From contig NZ_DS544873.1 of assembly GCF_000154725.1 (NCBI RefSeq), forward strand, positions 1,503,432 to 1,567,431: a DNA stretch of 64,000 bases, written 5' to 3'. The notes beneath the pieces were generated by a model, which had not been told where the DNA came from, did no database searches, and saw only the letters and a list, made by a program, of their open reading frames with translations. This DNA comes from Kordia algicida OT-1. GTDB taxonomy: Bacteria; Bacteroidota; Bacteroidia; Flavobacteriales; Flavobacteriaceae. Shown here one piece after another: positions 35,051 to 44,508 of the stretch (within the stretch, counting starts at the first letter, position 1; the number at the start of each line of letters is the position of its first letter). The translations under genes were made by a program, and so were the position numbers.

Positions 35051-37387
35051 TTACAATACTTTAAGTTTGGCAAAACGCAACAACAATTTTTTAATGCCGC
35101 CAACTTGAAACTTTATTTCTGCTTTTTTATCACCGCCAACACCTTCCAATCGTAAAATTTCACCACGACCAAAACGTGTATGCTCCACCAATGTTCCAGG
35201 AACCAATTTTTCATCTAACAAACTTCCGCTTGGTGGCGAACTTTGAGAAGCTTCTGGTTTTATCTTTCGAAGCTTTCTAATTTGCTCTGGTGTCGGACTT
35301 CCCACAACTGGCGGACGACCCGATTTTGGTTTCTGTAAACGCAACTTACTCTTATCAACTTCGCCAAAAATATCATTATCAATCAAAGGTTTGAAACGAT
35401 AATTATCAATTGGCGTGATGTAGTCTAAATATTTATCGTCAATTTCTTCAATAAAACGACTCGGTTCAGCATCAACCAATTTTCCCCAACGGTAACGACT
35501 TTGCGTATACGTCAAATACGCCTGTTTTTCGGCTCTTGTCAGCGCCACATAAAACAAACGACGTTCTTCTTCCAATTCACTACGCGTATTCATACTCATG
35601 CCCGATGGAAACAAATCTTCTTCCATTCCCACAATATATACATACGGAAATTCGAGTCCTTTTGCTAAGTGAATCGTCATCAGTGCAACTCTATCGTCGT
35701 CACCTTTATCATTATCCATATCGGTAGCTAGCGCAACATCTTCTAGAAATTCTGCCAAAGCACCTGTCGCATCTGCCACTTCCACTTGTCCTTCAACGAA
35801 ATCTTTAATACCGTTCAGTAATTCTTCAATATTTTCAATTCGGGCAATTCCTTCTGGCGTTCCATCTTTCTTTAACTCTTGCACCAAACCTGTTTTTTTG
35901 GTAATGTGTTTTGTCAATTCAAAAGCATCTGCACCTTCATTCATCACTTGGAAACTACGAATCATCGTCACAAAGTTTTCGAGTTTTGTTTTGGTTCCTT
36001 TGTTAATTTTCAGATCGATCTTAGAAATATTTTCCATCACTTCAAACATAGAACGTCCGTAATGCTTTGCCGCGACAACCAACTTATCAATCGTAGTTTG
36101 TCCAATACCACGCGCAGGATAATTTATCACACGTTTCAAACTTTCTTCATCTTTCGGATTGACAACTAGACGTAAATATGCCAAAACATCTTTGATTTCT
36201 TTTCGTTGATAGAATGACAAACCACCGTAAATTCGATATGGAATATCACGTTTACGCAATGCATCTTCCATTGCTCTCGATTGTGCATTGGTACGATACA
36301 AAATGGCAAAATCGCCATTAGTCAATTGTTCACGCATTTTGGTTTCAAAAATAGAACCTGCTACAAAACGACCTTCTTCTCCATCGGTAACACTACGATT
36401 GACTTTTATTTTTCCGCCAGGATCGTTTGCTGTCCAAACAACTTTATCCAAACGTGTTTTATTATGTTCAATAACAGAATTGGCAGCTTCTACAATATTT
36501 TTGGTAGAACGGTAATTCTGTTCCAAGCGATACATGGCTACATTGTCATAATCTTGCTGAAAATTCAGAATATTGTTGATGTTTGCGCCACGAAATGCAT
36601 AAATACTTTGTGAATCATCACCTACGACACAAATGTTCTGAAAACGATCTGCCAAGGCTTTTACAATTAAATACTGTGAGTGATTGGTATCTTGGTACTC
36701 ATCTACCAAAATGTAGCGAAAACGATTCTGGTATTTTGCTAACACATCTGGGAAACGATTCAATAATTCGTTGGTTCTCAATAACAAATCATCAAAATCC
36801 ATCGCGCCAGCTTTAAAACAGCGATCTACATATTCTTTATAAATTTCGCCCATTCGCGGACGTTTTGCCATCGCATCAGCTTCTACCAAATCGGCATTAT
36901 TAAAATACGCTCTTACTGTAATTAAACTGTTCTTAAAGGAAGAAATTCGCGAACGTACTTGCTTGTACTTGTAAATATCTTTATCAAGTTGCATTTCTTT
37001 GATGATGGAACGAATCAAACGTTCAGAATCTTGGGTATCATAAATTGTAAAATTGCTCGGATACCCTAACTTATCTGCTTCAAAGCGTAAAATTTTGGCA
37101 AAAATAGAATGGAATGTTCCCATCCATAGATTTTTTGCTTCACTTCCACCAACAATATTAGCGATACGATTTTTCATCTCTCGCGCTGCTTTGTTGGTAA
37201 ATGTCAGCGATAAAATATTAAATGCATCAATACCTTGACTCATTAAATATGCAATGCGATACGTAAGTACTCTCGTTTTTCCAGAACCTGCACCAGCAAT
37301 AACCATTAACGCGCCATCTTTGTGAAGTGTAGGCGCTCGTTGTGCGTCATTTAACTGATTTATATAGTGATGAATGTCTTGCTCCAT
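35051..37387 (-). CDS. pcrA: UvrD/PcrA-type SF1A DNA helicase
   Basis: 778 residues. Q motif LNDAQRAPT; Walker A VIAGAGSGKTRVLTYR; LTFTNKAAREMKNR; DEYQDTNHSQY; VVGDDSQSIYAFRGA; MTIHLAKGLEFPYVYIVGME; LFYVALTRAEKQAYL. The C-terminus ends in a Tudor-like module (TLVEHTRFGRGEILRLEGVG) that contacts RNA polymerase in PcrA. It unwinds DNA 3'-5' in nucleotide-excision repair and replication restart. Monocistronic. Whether to call it uvrD or pcrA is a naming choice. Confidence 0.96.
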   Translation of the reverse strand: MEQDIHHYINQLNDAQRAPTLHKDGALMVIAGAGSGKTRVLTYRIAYLMSQGIDAFNILSLTFTNKAAREMKNRIANIVGGSEAKNLWMGTFHSIFAKILRFEADKLGYPSNFTIYDTQDSERLIRSIIKEMQLDKDIYKYKQVRSRISSFKNSLITVRAYFNNADLVEADAMAKRPRMGEIYKEYVDRCFKAGAMDFDDLLLRTNELLNRFPDVLAKYQNRFRYILVDEYQDTNHSQYLIVKALADRFQNICVVGDDSQSIYAFRGANINNILNFQQDYDNVAMYRLEQNYRSTKNIVEAANSVIEHNKTRLDKVVWTANDPGGKIKVNRSVTDGEEGRFVAGSIFETKMREQLTNGDFAILYRTNAQSRAMEDALRKRDIPYRIYGGLSFYQRKEIKDVLAYLRLVVNPKDEESLKRVINYPARGIGQTTIDKLVVAAKHYGRSMFEVMENISKIDLKINKGTKTKLENFVTMIRSFQVMNEGADAFELTKHITKKTGLVQELKKDGTPEGIARIENIEELLNGIKDFVEGQVEVADATGALAEFLEDVALATDMDNDKGDDDRVALMTIHLAKGLEFPYVYIVGMEEDLFPSGMSMNTRSELEEERRLFYVALTRAEKQAYLTYTQSRYRWGKLVDAEPSRFIEEIDDKYLDYITPIDNYRFKPLIDNDIFGEVDKSKLRLQKPKSGRPPVVGSPTPEQIRKLRKIKPEASQSSPPSGSLLDEKLVPGTLVEHTRFGRGEILRLEGVGGDKKAEIKFQVGGIKKLLLRFAKLKVL

Positions 37388-37395
37388 AATTGCTT

Positions 37396-37426
37396 CAAAA
37401 ATAAAACACTCTGCTCGCTATTACAA
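37396..37426 (-). promoter_or_regulatory. pcrA: Promoter of the UvrD/PcrA gene
   Basis: Minus-strand TTG (37426-37424), 20-bp spacer, TATTTTTG (37403-37396). It fits the flavobacterial consensus and implies a leader of only a few bases. Confidence 0.55.
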
Positions 37427-37496
37427 CAGTTATTTTTGAAAGTTATACACTTTTTTTAGCTGTTTTATTTTTTATCAGATATAATCCAAATATAAA

Positions 37497-37527
37497 TTGT
37501 ACAGGTGTATGGTTCGTATTATCTTTG
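37497..37527 (+). promoter_or_regulatory. thrS: Promoter of the thrS-infC-rpmI-rplT operon
   Basis: TTG (37497-37499), 20-bp spacer, TATCTTTG (37520-37527): a full flavobacterial promoter 22 bp before the thrS ATG. Confidence 0.7.
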
Positions 37528-37549
37528 TTAGCTTAATATTTATTTTTGT

Positions 37550-39493
37550 ATGATAAAAATTACATTGCCAGACGGCTCAGTTAGAGAATTTGATTCGAGT
37601 GTAACTCCCATGGATGTTGCCAAGAATATTAGTGAAGGTTTTGCCAGAAACGTGATTTCTGCAAACTTTAATGGTGTCACCGTAGAAACAACCACGCCAC
37701 TTACGGAAGATGGTTCGCTTATTTTATACACCTGGAAAGACGATGAAGGAAAGAAAGCTTTTTGGCATTCTTCCGCACATATTTTAGCACAAGCAATTCT
37801 GGAATTGTACCCAGATGCTAAATTATGGGTTGGTCCAGCGATTGATAATGGCTTCTACTATGATGTTGATATGGGAGATGAAACCATTACTGATAAAGAT
37901 TTTAAGACAATTGAAGATAAAATGCTTGAAATTGCGAGAGGAAAGCACGATTTTAAAATGCGCTCAGCAACAAAAGAGGAAGCATTAGCTTATTATAAAG
38001 ATAGAAACGACTATAAAGTTGAATTGGTAGAAGGTCTAGAAGATGGTACAATTACATTTTGTGACCATGACACATTTACCGATTTATGTCGTGGTGGACA
38101 TATTCCGAATACAGGAATTGTAAAAGCTGTAAAAGTAATGAGTGTTGCTGGAGCTTACTATAAAGGTGACGAAAACAACAAGCAATTAACACGTATTTAC
38201 GGAGTTTCTTTCCCAAAACAGAAAGAACTTAAAGAATATTTACACTTACTTGAAGAAGCTAAAAAACGCGATCACAGAAAACTTGGTAAGGAATTAGAAT
38301 TGTTTACCTTTTCACAAAAAGTAGGTCAAGGATTGCCATTATGGTTGCCAAAAGGAGCTGCTTTGCGTTCTCAGCTAGAAAATTTCTTGAAAAAAGCACA
38401 GCAAAAAGCTGGGTACGAAATGGTCATTTCTCCGCACATCGGACAGAAAGAATTGTATGTAACTTCTGGACATTACGCGAAATATGGAGAAGATAGTTTT
38501 CAAGCAATAAATACGCCTAAAGAAGATGAGGAATTTTTATTGAAACCGATGAACTGCCCGCATCATTGCGAAATTTACAATACGAAACCATTTAGTTATA
38601 AAGATTTACCGAAACGTTACGCAGAATTTGGAACAGTATATCGTTATGAGCAAAGTGGAGAATTGCACGGATTAACGCGTGTAAGAGGATTTACGCAAGA
38701 TGATGCACATATTTTTTGTACGCCAGATCAACTCGATCAGGAGTTTAAAAACGTGATTGACTTGGTTATGTATGTTTTTGAATCTTTAGGTTTTGATAAT
38801 TTTACGGCACAAGTTTCGTTACGTGATCCTGAAAAACCAGAAAAATATATTGGTTCTACAGAAAACTGGGAAAAGGCTGAAAATGCGATTATCAATGCTG
38901 CAAAGGAAAAAGAGCTTAATTATGTGATAGAATATGGAGAAGCTGCTTTTTACGGACCAAAGCTTGATTTTATGGTAAAAGATGCCTTAGGAAGAAGCTG
39001 GCAATTAGGAACAATTCAGGTAGATTACAACTTGCCTGAACGTTTCGATTTAACTTACAAAGGCAGTGATAACGAGCTTCACAGACCTGTAATGATTCAC
39101 CGTGCACCTTTTGGAAGTATGGAACGTTTCATTGCTATTTTGTTAGAACATACAGGCGGAAATTTCCCATTATGGCTAATGACAGAACAAGCAATTTTAT
39201 TACCTGTTAGTGAAAAATATGAGAATTACGGGAAAAAAGTTTTAACTTTGTTAGAAAATCACGAAATTCGCGCCCAAATCGACAATCGAAATGAGACTGT
39301 TGGTAAAAAAATTCGGGAAGCAGAAATGAGCAAAGTTCCTTTTATGCTTATCATTGGTGAGCAAGAAGAAAAAGATGGCACAGTTTCTGTACGAAGACAT
39401 GGAGTTGGCGATATCGGAACTTTAACTATGGAAGCATTTGCAGACATGGTGAAGGAAGAAATAAATAATAGCTTACAACCATTTAATGTTTAA
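37550..39493 (+). CDS. thrS: Threonyl-tRNA synthetase
   Basis: 647 residues, typical length. TGS domain (1-62: [20 protein letters not shown]), editing domain with [10 protein letters not shown] and [12 protein letters not shown], class II core with [20 protein letters not shown] (zinc Cys and motif 2 area), [15 protein letters not shown], and [20 protein letters not shown] (motif 3). Anticodon-binding domain at the end ([15 protein letters not shown]). First gene of the translation operon, ending 17 bp before the infC start. Confidence 0.98.
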   Translation: MIKITLPDGSVREFDSSVTPMDVAKNISEGFARNVISANFNGVTVETTTPLTEDGSLILYTWKDDEGKKAFWHSSAHILAQAILELYPDAKLWVGPAIDNGFYYDVDMGDETITDKDFKTIEDKMLEIARGKHDFKMRSATKEEALAYYKDRNDYKVELVEGLEDGTITFCDHDTFTDLCRGGHIPNTGIVKAVKVMSVAGAYYKGDENNKQLTRIYGVSFPKQKELKEYLHLLEEAKKRDHRKLGKELELFTFSQKVGQGLPLWLPKGAALRSQLENFLKKAQQKAGYEMVISPHIGQKELYVTSGHYAKYGEDSFQAINTPKEDEEFLLKPMNCPHHCEIYNTKPFSYKDLPKRYAEFGTVYRYEQSGELHGLTRVRGFTQDDAHIFCTPDQLDQEFKNVIDLVMYVFESLGFDNFTAQVSLRDPEKPEKYIGSTENWEKAENAIINAAKEKELNYVIEYGEAAFYGPKLDFMVKDALGRSWQLGTIQVDYNLPERFDLTYKGSDNELHRPVMIHRAPFGSMERFIAILLEHTGGNFPLWLMTEQAILLPVSEKYENYGKKVLTLLENHEIRAQIDNRNETVGKKIREAEMSKVPFMLIIGEQEEKDGTVSVRRHGVGDIGTLTMEAFADMVKEEINNSLQPFNV

Positions 39494-39510
39494 CTTAAAA
39501 TTTTAGAACC

Positions 39511-40065
39511 ATAGCAATACGAAGAAAAAGAAGTAGAGCTCCTAGACGAGAAATCAAGGAAGATCCACACAGAATTAACAGAAAAATCAACGCTCCAGAA
39601 GTACGACTTGTAGGAGACAATGTTGAAGTTGGTGTTTATCCGACAAGGAAAGCACTTGCCATAGCAGATGAACAAGAATTAGATTTAGTTGAAATCTCAC
39701 CTAAAGCTAATCCACCTGTTTGTAAAATAATGGATTATAAGAAGTTCCTTTACGAACAGAAGAAACGTGAGAAATCATTAAAAGCCAAAGCATCAAAGGT
39801 AACTGTTAAGGAAATTCGTTTTGGTCCTCAAACAGATGAACACGATTATGAGTTTAAAAAGAAACACGCAATCAAGTTCCTTAAAGATGGTGCAAAATTA
39901 AAGGCATACGTATTCTTTAAAGGACGTTCAATTATCTACAAAGATCAAGGGCAAATTTTATTATTAAAATTAGCACAAGAACTTGAAGAATACGGTAAGG
40001 TTGAACAAATGCCTAAACTTGAAGGAAAGCGAATGATTATGTTCATCGCACCAAAAAAGAAATAA
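39511..40065 (+). CDS. infC: Translation initiation factor IF-3, apparent ATA start codon
   Basis: 184 residues if started at ATA (39511). The frame upstream of the first ATG (39730) clearly encodes IF-3: [60 protein letters not shown]. An in-frame TAA lies just before (39499-39501) and there is no ATG, GTG or TTG in between. infC commonly uses rare initiation codons (AUU in E. coli) so that IF-3 represses its own translation; an ATA start fits that. An ATG start at 39730 would delete the N-terminal domain. The C-terminal domain ([20 protein letters not shown]) is complete. Confidence 0.9.
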   Translation: MAIRRKRSRAPRREIKEDPHRINRKINAPEVRLVGDNVEVGVYPTRKALAIADEQELDLVEISPKANPPVCKIMDYKKFLYEQKKREKSLKAKASKVTVKEIRFGPQTDEHDYEFKKKHAIKFLKDGAKLKAYVFFKGRSIIYKDQGQILLLKLAQELEEYGKVEQMPKLEGKRMIMFIAPKKK

Positions 40066-40155
40066 TGCTTCGACTTCGCTCAGCCTGATACAAAAATCTG
40101 TTGCGTGAAATCAAGTTAAAAATAATAAGCGAAATATTTAAATACATTAGGAATT

Positions 40156-40353
40156 ATGCCTAAAATGAAAACAAAATCCAGCGCAAAGAAGCGTTTTAAG
40201 CTTACTGGAACTGGTAAAATTAAAAGAAAGCACGCTTACAAAAGCCACATCTTAACAAAGAAGTCTAAAAAGCGTAAGCTAGCATTAACGCACAGTACAT
40301 TAGTACACGATAGTGACGTTAATAGTATTAAAGAACAATTACGTTTAAAGTAA
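40156..40353 (+). CDS. rpmI: 50S ribosomal protein bL35
   Basis: 65 residues, [20 protein letters not shown] then [20 protein letters not shown]: standard bL35 length and sequence. Lies between infC and rplT as in most bacteria. The 90-bp gap after infC contains a CTTCGACTTCGCTCAGCCTG dispersed repeat. Confidence 0.98.
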   Translation: MPKMKTKSSAKKRFKLTGTGKIKRKHAYKSHILTKKSKKRKLALTHSTLVHDSDVNSIKEQLRLK

Positions 40354-40475
40354 TCCGTTCTTTCGGTTAAAAACAATTTATAAACCCTGGAGTTAGGCTC
40401 AATTAAAGAATTCAAAATTCAGAATTTATAATTCAGAATTTTCGAATCGCCTACTACAAAAAATCATTTAAAAGT

Positions 40476-40820
40476 ATGCCAAGATCAGTAAACGCGGTTG
40501 CTCGTAGAGCCCGAAGAAAAAAGGTATTAAAACAAGCCAAAGGTTACTTTGGAAGACGTAAAAACGTTTGGACAGTTGCAAAGAATGCGGTTGACAAAGC
40601 TATGAGTTACTCATACAGAGACCGTAGAAACAAGAAAAGAACATTCCGTGCATTATGGATTACTCGTATTAATGCGGGAGCTAGATTAAACGGTATGTCA
40701 TATTCTCAGTTTATGGGGAAAGTAAAAGCTAATAACATCGAATTAAACCGTAAGGTTTTAGCTGATTTAGCAATGAATCACCCAGAAGCTTTCAAAGCAA
40801 TCGTTGAAAAAGTAAAATAA
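40476..40820 (+). CDS. rplT: 50S ribosomal protein bL20
   Basis: 114 residues, [60 protein letters not shown]. Binds 23S rRNA early in 50S assembly and in some bacteria represses its own operon. Last gene of the operon, followed by a strong terminator. The 122-bp gap before it holds AATTCAGAATTTATAATTC-type inverted repeats. Confidence 0.98.
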   Translation: MPRSVNAVARRARRKKVLKQAKGYFGRRKNVWTVAKNAVDKAMSYSYRDRRNKKRTFRALWITRINAGARLNGMSYSQFMGKVKANNIELNRKVLADLAMNHPEAFKAIVEKVK

Positions 40821-40850
40821 ATCGTCAAATAATATATATTTCGCTTATAA

Positions 40851-40880
40851 AACCGATACAAATTGTATCGGTTTTTTTTA
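40851..40880 (+). terminator. Terminator of the thrS-infC-rpmI-rplT operon
   Basis: AACCGATACAA, one-base loop region, TTGTATCGGTT followed by TTTTTT. Confidence 0.9.
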
Positions 40881-41238
40881 TGCTTTTACTTTCTAAATAT
40901 CTTCACTCCTATTCTCCTTAAAAATATGCTCTTGTAAAATTTAGTATTACACATATTTTTACAGTTTATTTGCACATTTCTTCAAAAAAGAGCTCTAAAA
41001 AGAAAAAATATTCAATTATTTCTACAGAACTTTGATTTTTTTTCAATTTACCCTACATTGCAACCTACAATTTCCCTATTGTATTGCTTATGACTACTAT
41101 ACAACCTCATGCACGCATTTTTAATGCTGCTAACGTATTACTAGAGTATCGAAATTTAACATCCTATCGGGCTTTTCTGCGCCGATGCATATTTGTCTTG
41201 AACATTCACTCAAAAACAAAACGTTAGCAAGCTATAAA
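40881..41238. other. Spacer upstream of the hybrid kinase gene; nothing firm
   Basis: A+T-rich region between the rplT terminator and the kinase. No RNA gene or convincing promoter is seen. The kinase frame extends upstream to an ATG at 41185, so its 3' end may be coding. Confidence 0.4.
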
Positions 41239-43587
41239 ATGTCGTATTTCAACAAAATTTTAAAGCGTTCTGCTCCGAAAGAATCTAGCAACCTTGATGC
41301 TTCTATAAGAAATACAATTTCTGTACTTTTAAAAGACCTGAAATCACAACTCAAAAAATACTATGTGCATTATGAGTTGAGCTCTAAATTGAAAGTCTAC
41401 GAAACTATGTCAAGCGATCATAAGCTAGAAAATTTACCGAGTATTTACTTGGAGATTGAAGAATTTCTTTCATCACAACTAGATGCAAAGCTTGATAAAT
41501 TTACGTTTCGTAGAAATATAAAACAGTCGTATCCGCTATTGTGTGAGAAAGATGAATTACACACTATTTTTATTGAAAGTGAAGACACTCAAAAGGTATT
41601 GCTCTCCCAATTATTCTTAAAGGAAGTATTGGTCAAATCTAGAGAAATGCTTGGTGATTTTGATCCAAACTTTTTAGTAGAAGCAGAAGATTTATTAATC
41701 AACACGCCGTTATCTTTTGAGATCATCACGCAACAAAAAGCAGCTTCAATCTTAAAAGAACTCTCTGAATATTCAAGTAATATTCAAAGGAAAATAAAGG
41801 AATATCTAGGCTCAAATGCCATGTTGAGCATTTATAATAATGCTTATAATAAGCTTTTTAACAATTATTATTTGCTGGAAAATTTTACGATTATTGTAAA
41901 TTTAGTTCCAGAACAATTATTGGTTACTGAAAATACCAATCTGCCAAGCAAAGGGCAATTACATCGCTTGCTCAAAGCACAAATCTCTAGCTTAGAAGAT
42001 ATCAATTCGAAATTGAGTAAAGAGATTTTTCAGAAATCACAAATTCAAAAAGAACTTGAAAATAATGAAAAGCTATATGCTGCGGTAATTCATAATTCGT
42101 TGGATGCCAATATTATTTTTAATGTTGATGGAATCATTATTCGATCTAACAAAAAAGCGGTAGAATTTATCAATGCGCATGAAAATCAAATCAACTTTTA
42201 CAAGCTTTTACCAAAAGAATTTTCTGAAAAATTAAAAACAATTATTGATGCATTTTCACGCAATACTTCATCGGGATTAGCACAAGACTTTTTTGAGTTT
42301 GAAGTGTATAAAAATGGAGAAACAATTTACTATAACTTAAAAGTAAATCCAATATATATAAACAATAAAATGCTTTTTTTCTGTGTGATTCGTGACATTT
42401 CAAAAGATATCAGAAACATGATCCGAATTGAAGAAGCTCGCGTTATTGCTGAAAAATCTGCCAAAGCAAAAACGACTTTTTTATCAAATATGAGTCACGA
42501 AATTCGAACACCTTTGAATGTGATTCTTGGCTTGTCTGAATTATTTAATAGAAAAGATTTTACAGGAACAGAAAAAGAATATGAGAATATTGAAGCGATT
42601 CGGTTTTCTACAGAAAACTTATTGATGATTGTCAATGATATTCTCGATTTCTCTAAAATTGAAGCAGGAAAACTTAATGTACAAAAGGTTGATTTTAATT
42701 TTACAGAACTTATTTCCAATCTAAATAAAGGCTTTAGGCTAAAAGCAGAAGAAAAAGGACTTGATTTTTCTATAAATATTACCAATTCGATTCCTAAATA
42801 TATAGTGGGCGATCAATACAGATTGAGTCAAATTTTAAATAATTTGATTGGAAATGCGATTAAATTCACCAAAAAAGGTTTTATAAATGTAAATATCACT
42901 GCAAAAGTACTAGAAGATAAAACTTTGCAATTGTACTTTACGATTGAAGATTCTGGTTACGGAATTCCAAAAGAGAACCTAAACAGTATTTTTGAAAGCT
43001 TCTACCAAACTTATCACAGTGAGCAAAAACCAAAAGGAACTGGTTTAGGACTGAGTATTACGAAAGAATTGGTGTCGCTTTTGGGTGGAAATTTAACGGT
43101 AAAAAGTGAAGTAAATGTTGGAACAACCTTTGATTTTGATTTGAATTATAAAGTCAGTGATTTAAGCGACTTAGAACTTCAAAATACACAAAATATTAAC
43201 CACAATCTTCGAAATAAGAAAATTTTAGTTGCGGAAGATAATAAGTTGAATCAGTTATTTATCAAGCAATTATTAAAAAAATGGGATGCCGAAACTACAA
43301 TAGTAGAAAACGGTCAGGAAGCTGTTGAGATTGTAAAATCGCAAGATTTCGACTTGATTTTGATGGACATACAAATGCCAGTTTTAGATGGTTTGGAAGC
43401 CACAATTGCTATTAGAGCGTTAGAAAAGGAGAAGAAAAAAATTCCAATTGTTGCCTGTTCTGCGGATGTTTTCCCTGAATCCAGACAAAAAGCCGAAGAA
43501 GCTGGCGTGAATTATTATATCACAAAACCTATCAGCGCAAAATCGATCAATGAGATATTATATTTGTTAACCACAAATTCTAATTAA
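41239..43587 (+). CDS. Hybrid sensor histidine kinase with receiver domain
   Basis: About 782 residues from ATG 41239 (MSYFNKILKRSAPKESSN); an ATG at 41185 would add 18 residues and cannot be excluded. Residues about 1-270 are helical without a known domain. A PAS domain follows (about 275-385), then HisKA with SNMSHEIRTPLNVIL (phospho-His420), HATPase with NNLIGNAIKFTKKG, DSGYGIPKENL and KGTGLGLSITKELV, and a C-terminal receiver with LILMDIQMPVLDG (phospho-Asp710). No membrane segment or signal peptide is seen, so it is a cytosolic sensor. No partner regulator lies nearby. Confidence 0.9.
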   Translation: MSYFNKILKRSAPKESSNLDASIRNTISVLLKDLKSQLKKYYVHYELSSKLKVYETMSSDHKLENLPSIYLEIEEFLSSQLDAKLDKFTFRRNIKQSYPLLCEKDELHTIFIESEDTQKVLLSQLFLKEVLVKSREMLGDFDPNFLVEAEDLLINTPLSFEIITQQKAASILKELSEYSSNIQRKIKEYLGSNAMLSIYNNAYNKLFNNYYLLENFTIIVNLVPEQLLVTENTNLPSKGQLHRLLKAQISSLEDINSKLSKEIFQKSQIQKELENNEKLYAAVIHNSLDANIIFNVDGIIIRSNKKAVEFINAHENQINFYKLLPKEFSEKLKTIIDAFSRNTSSGLAQDFFEFEVYKNGETIYYNLKVNPIYINNKMLFFCVIRDISKDIRNMIRIEEARVIAEKSAKAKTTFLSNMSHEIRTPLNVILGLSELFNRKDFTGTEKEYENIEAIRFSTENLLMIVNDILDFSKIEAGKLNVQKVDFNFTELISNLNKGFRLKAEEKGLDFSINITNSIPKYIVGDQYRLSQILNNLIGNAIKFTKKGFINVNITAKVLEDKTLQLYFTIEDSGYGIPKENLNSIFESFYQTYHSEQKPKGTGLGLSITKELVSLLGGNLTVKSEVNVGTTFDFDLNYKVSDLSDLELQNTQNINHNLRNKKILVAEDNKLNQLFIKQLLKKWDAETTIVENGQEAVEIVKSQDFDLILMDIQMPVLDGLEATIAIRALEKEKKKIPIVACSADVFPESRQKAEEAGVNYYITKPISAKSINEILYLLTTNSN

Positions 43588-43872
43588 CTGTTCTTCTATA
43601 TTTTATGATAAATCGAAATTAATTATATCAAACTCCTTTAGATTTGAATTTATAAATCAATCAATCATAAAGTCAACCCCGTAATTTCCCGTGGAAAAAA
43701 AGAGAATTACTTGTTTTATAAAATTACGTAATTGCTTCCTTATGTTCCAGTCATATTCTGTAGATATTTGTAATGTAATCAAATGAAAAATAGAGTACTA
43801 TGTTTTTCATTCTACAAAGGAAGAAACCGAAAATCCTAAAACAGAGTAGGTCAATTTTAAATACATAATATC

Positions 43873-44145
43873 ATGGCAGCAAATAATTTTTTTAATGTAG
43901 TAAACATTTCAGGCGGAGCTTTAAACGCAAAAATCAACGGAAATACCATTAGTGTTCCTACTGAAGGAGCACAATCTCCTGGACATACATTTCAAGCAGG
44001 AGAAAAAATCACAGTAACTGTAGAAGGGCAATCTGTAGATTTAAACTTGCCAGGCGGAGTTAATTCTTGGTCAACCATAGTATATACAACACAAGGAATT
44101 AATGTATTTCCATCTGCGCCAAATAGTGGAATTGTTCAGTACTAG
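43873..44145 (+). CDS. Small beta-rich protein of unknown function (90 aa)
   Basis: 90 residues, MAANNFFNVVNISGGALNAK, then PTEGAQSPGHTFQAGEKITV and VEGQSVDLNLPGGVNSWSTI. No signal peptide, no Cys. Gly, Ser, Val and Asn rich, with a beta-sandwich-like pattern. I do not recognise it. It ends 24 bp before a long-stem repeat/terminator. Confidence 0.65.
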   Translation: MAANNFFNVVNISGGALNAKINGNTISVPTEGAQSPGHTFQAGEKITVTVEGQSVDLNLPGGVNSWSTIVYTTQGINVFPSAPNSGIVQY

Positions 44146-44168
44146 ATCACTTTAAGCAATTTTTGTAA

Positions 44169-44335
44169 AAAAGAGGTCGTCTAAAAAACGTATAGAAACG
44201 TCATTCTGGGCGTGATCCAGAATCTTCTCATACAGATTATCAATCTATATGAGAAACTGAACCAAGCCTGTCTTGAGCGACAGTAGAAAGGTTCGGTTTG
44301 ACGAAACACTTATACTTTTAAGACGACCTCTTTTT
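44169..44335. repeat. Long-stem dispersed repeat acting as terminator (copy 2)
   Basis: The outer arms AAAGAGGTCGTCT(T)AA and AAGACGACCTCTTT pair. The interior shares GAAACGTCATTCTGG, GATCCAGAATCTTCTCATA and CAAGCCTGTCTTGAG with 34886-35033. The outer arm sequence differs between the copies (GTTGTTTT versus GTCGTCT) but pairing is kept. It lies between two converging small genes. Confidence 0.8.
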
Positions 44336-44343
44336 ATTTTGCT

Positions 44344-44442
44344 TCAATTCTTTCGCCACTTAGCTAAATCATCAGTAGCTGTACTTCCGCCTTTTACAGA
44401 ATTTGGTTGTTGAATTGAAAATTTCTTAAATTTTTCTAACAT
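44344..44442 (-). CDS. Double-glycine leader peptide, type MLxxLKK (32 aa)
   Basis: ATG at 44442, stop TGA at 44346-44344. MLEKFKKFSIQQPNSVKGG then STATDDLAKWRKN. The leader layout and GG at residues 18-19 match the peptides at 34778 and 61609; the core lacks Cys. Probably the substrate of a GG-cleaving exporter. The role of the mature peptide is unknown. Confidence 0.6.
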   Translation of the reverse strand: MLEKFKKFSIQQPNSVKGGSTATDDLAKWRKN

Positions 44443-44508
44443 GATTATTAAATTAAAAAGTTACACAAAATATCACGAAAACGATCAACTCATAAATTTA
44501 TGAATAAA

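Noticed and set aside
39730-40065. infC starting at ATG 39730 (111 residues)
   Set aside because: It would cut IF-3 inside the conserved [10 protein letters not shown] block and lose the whole N-terminal domain that is plainly encoded upstream.
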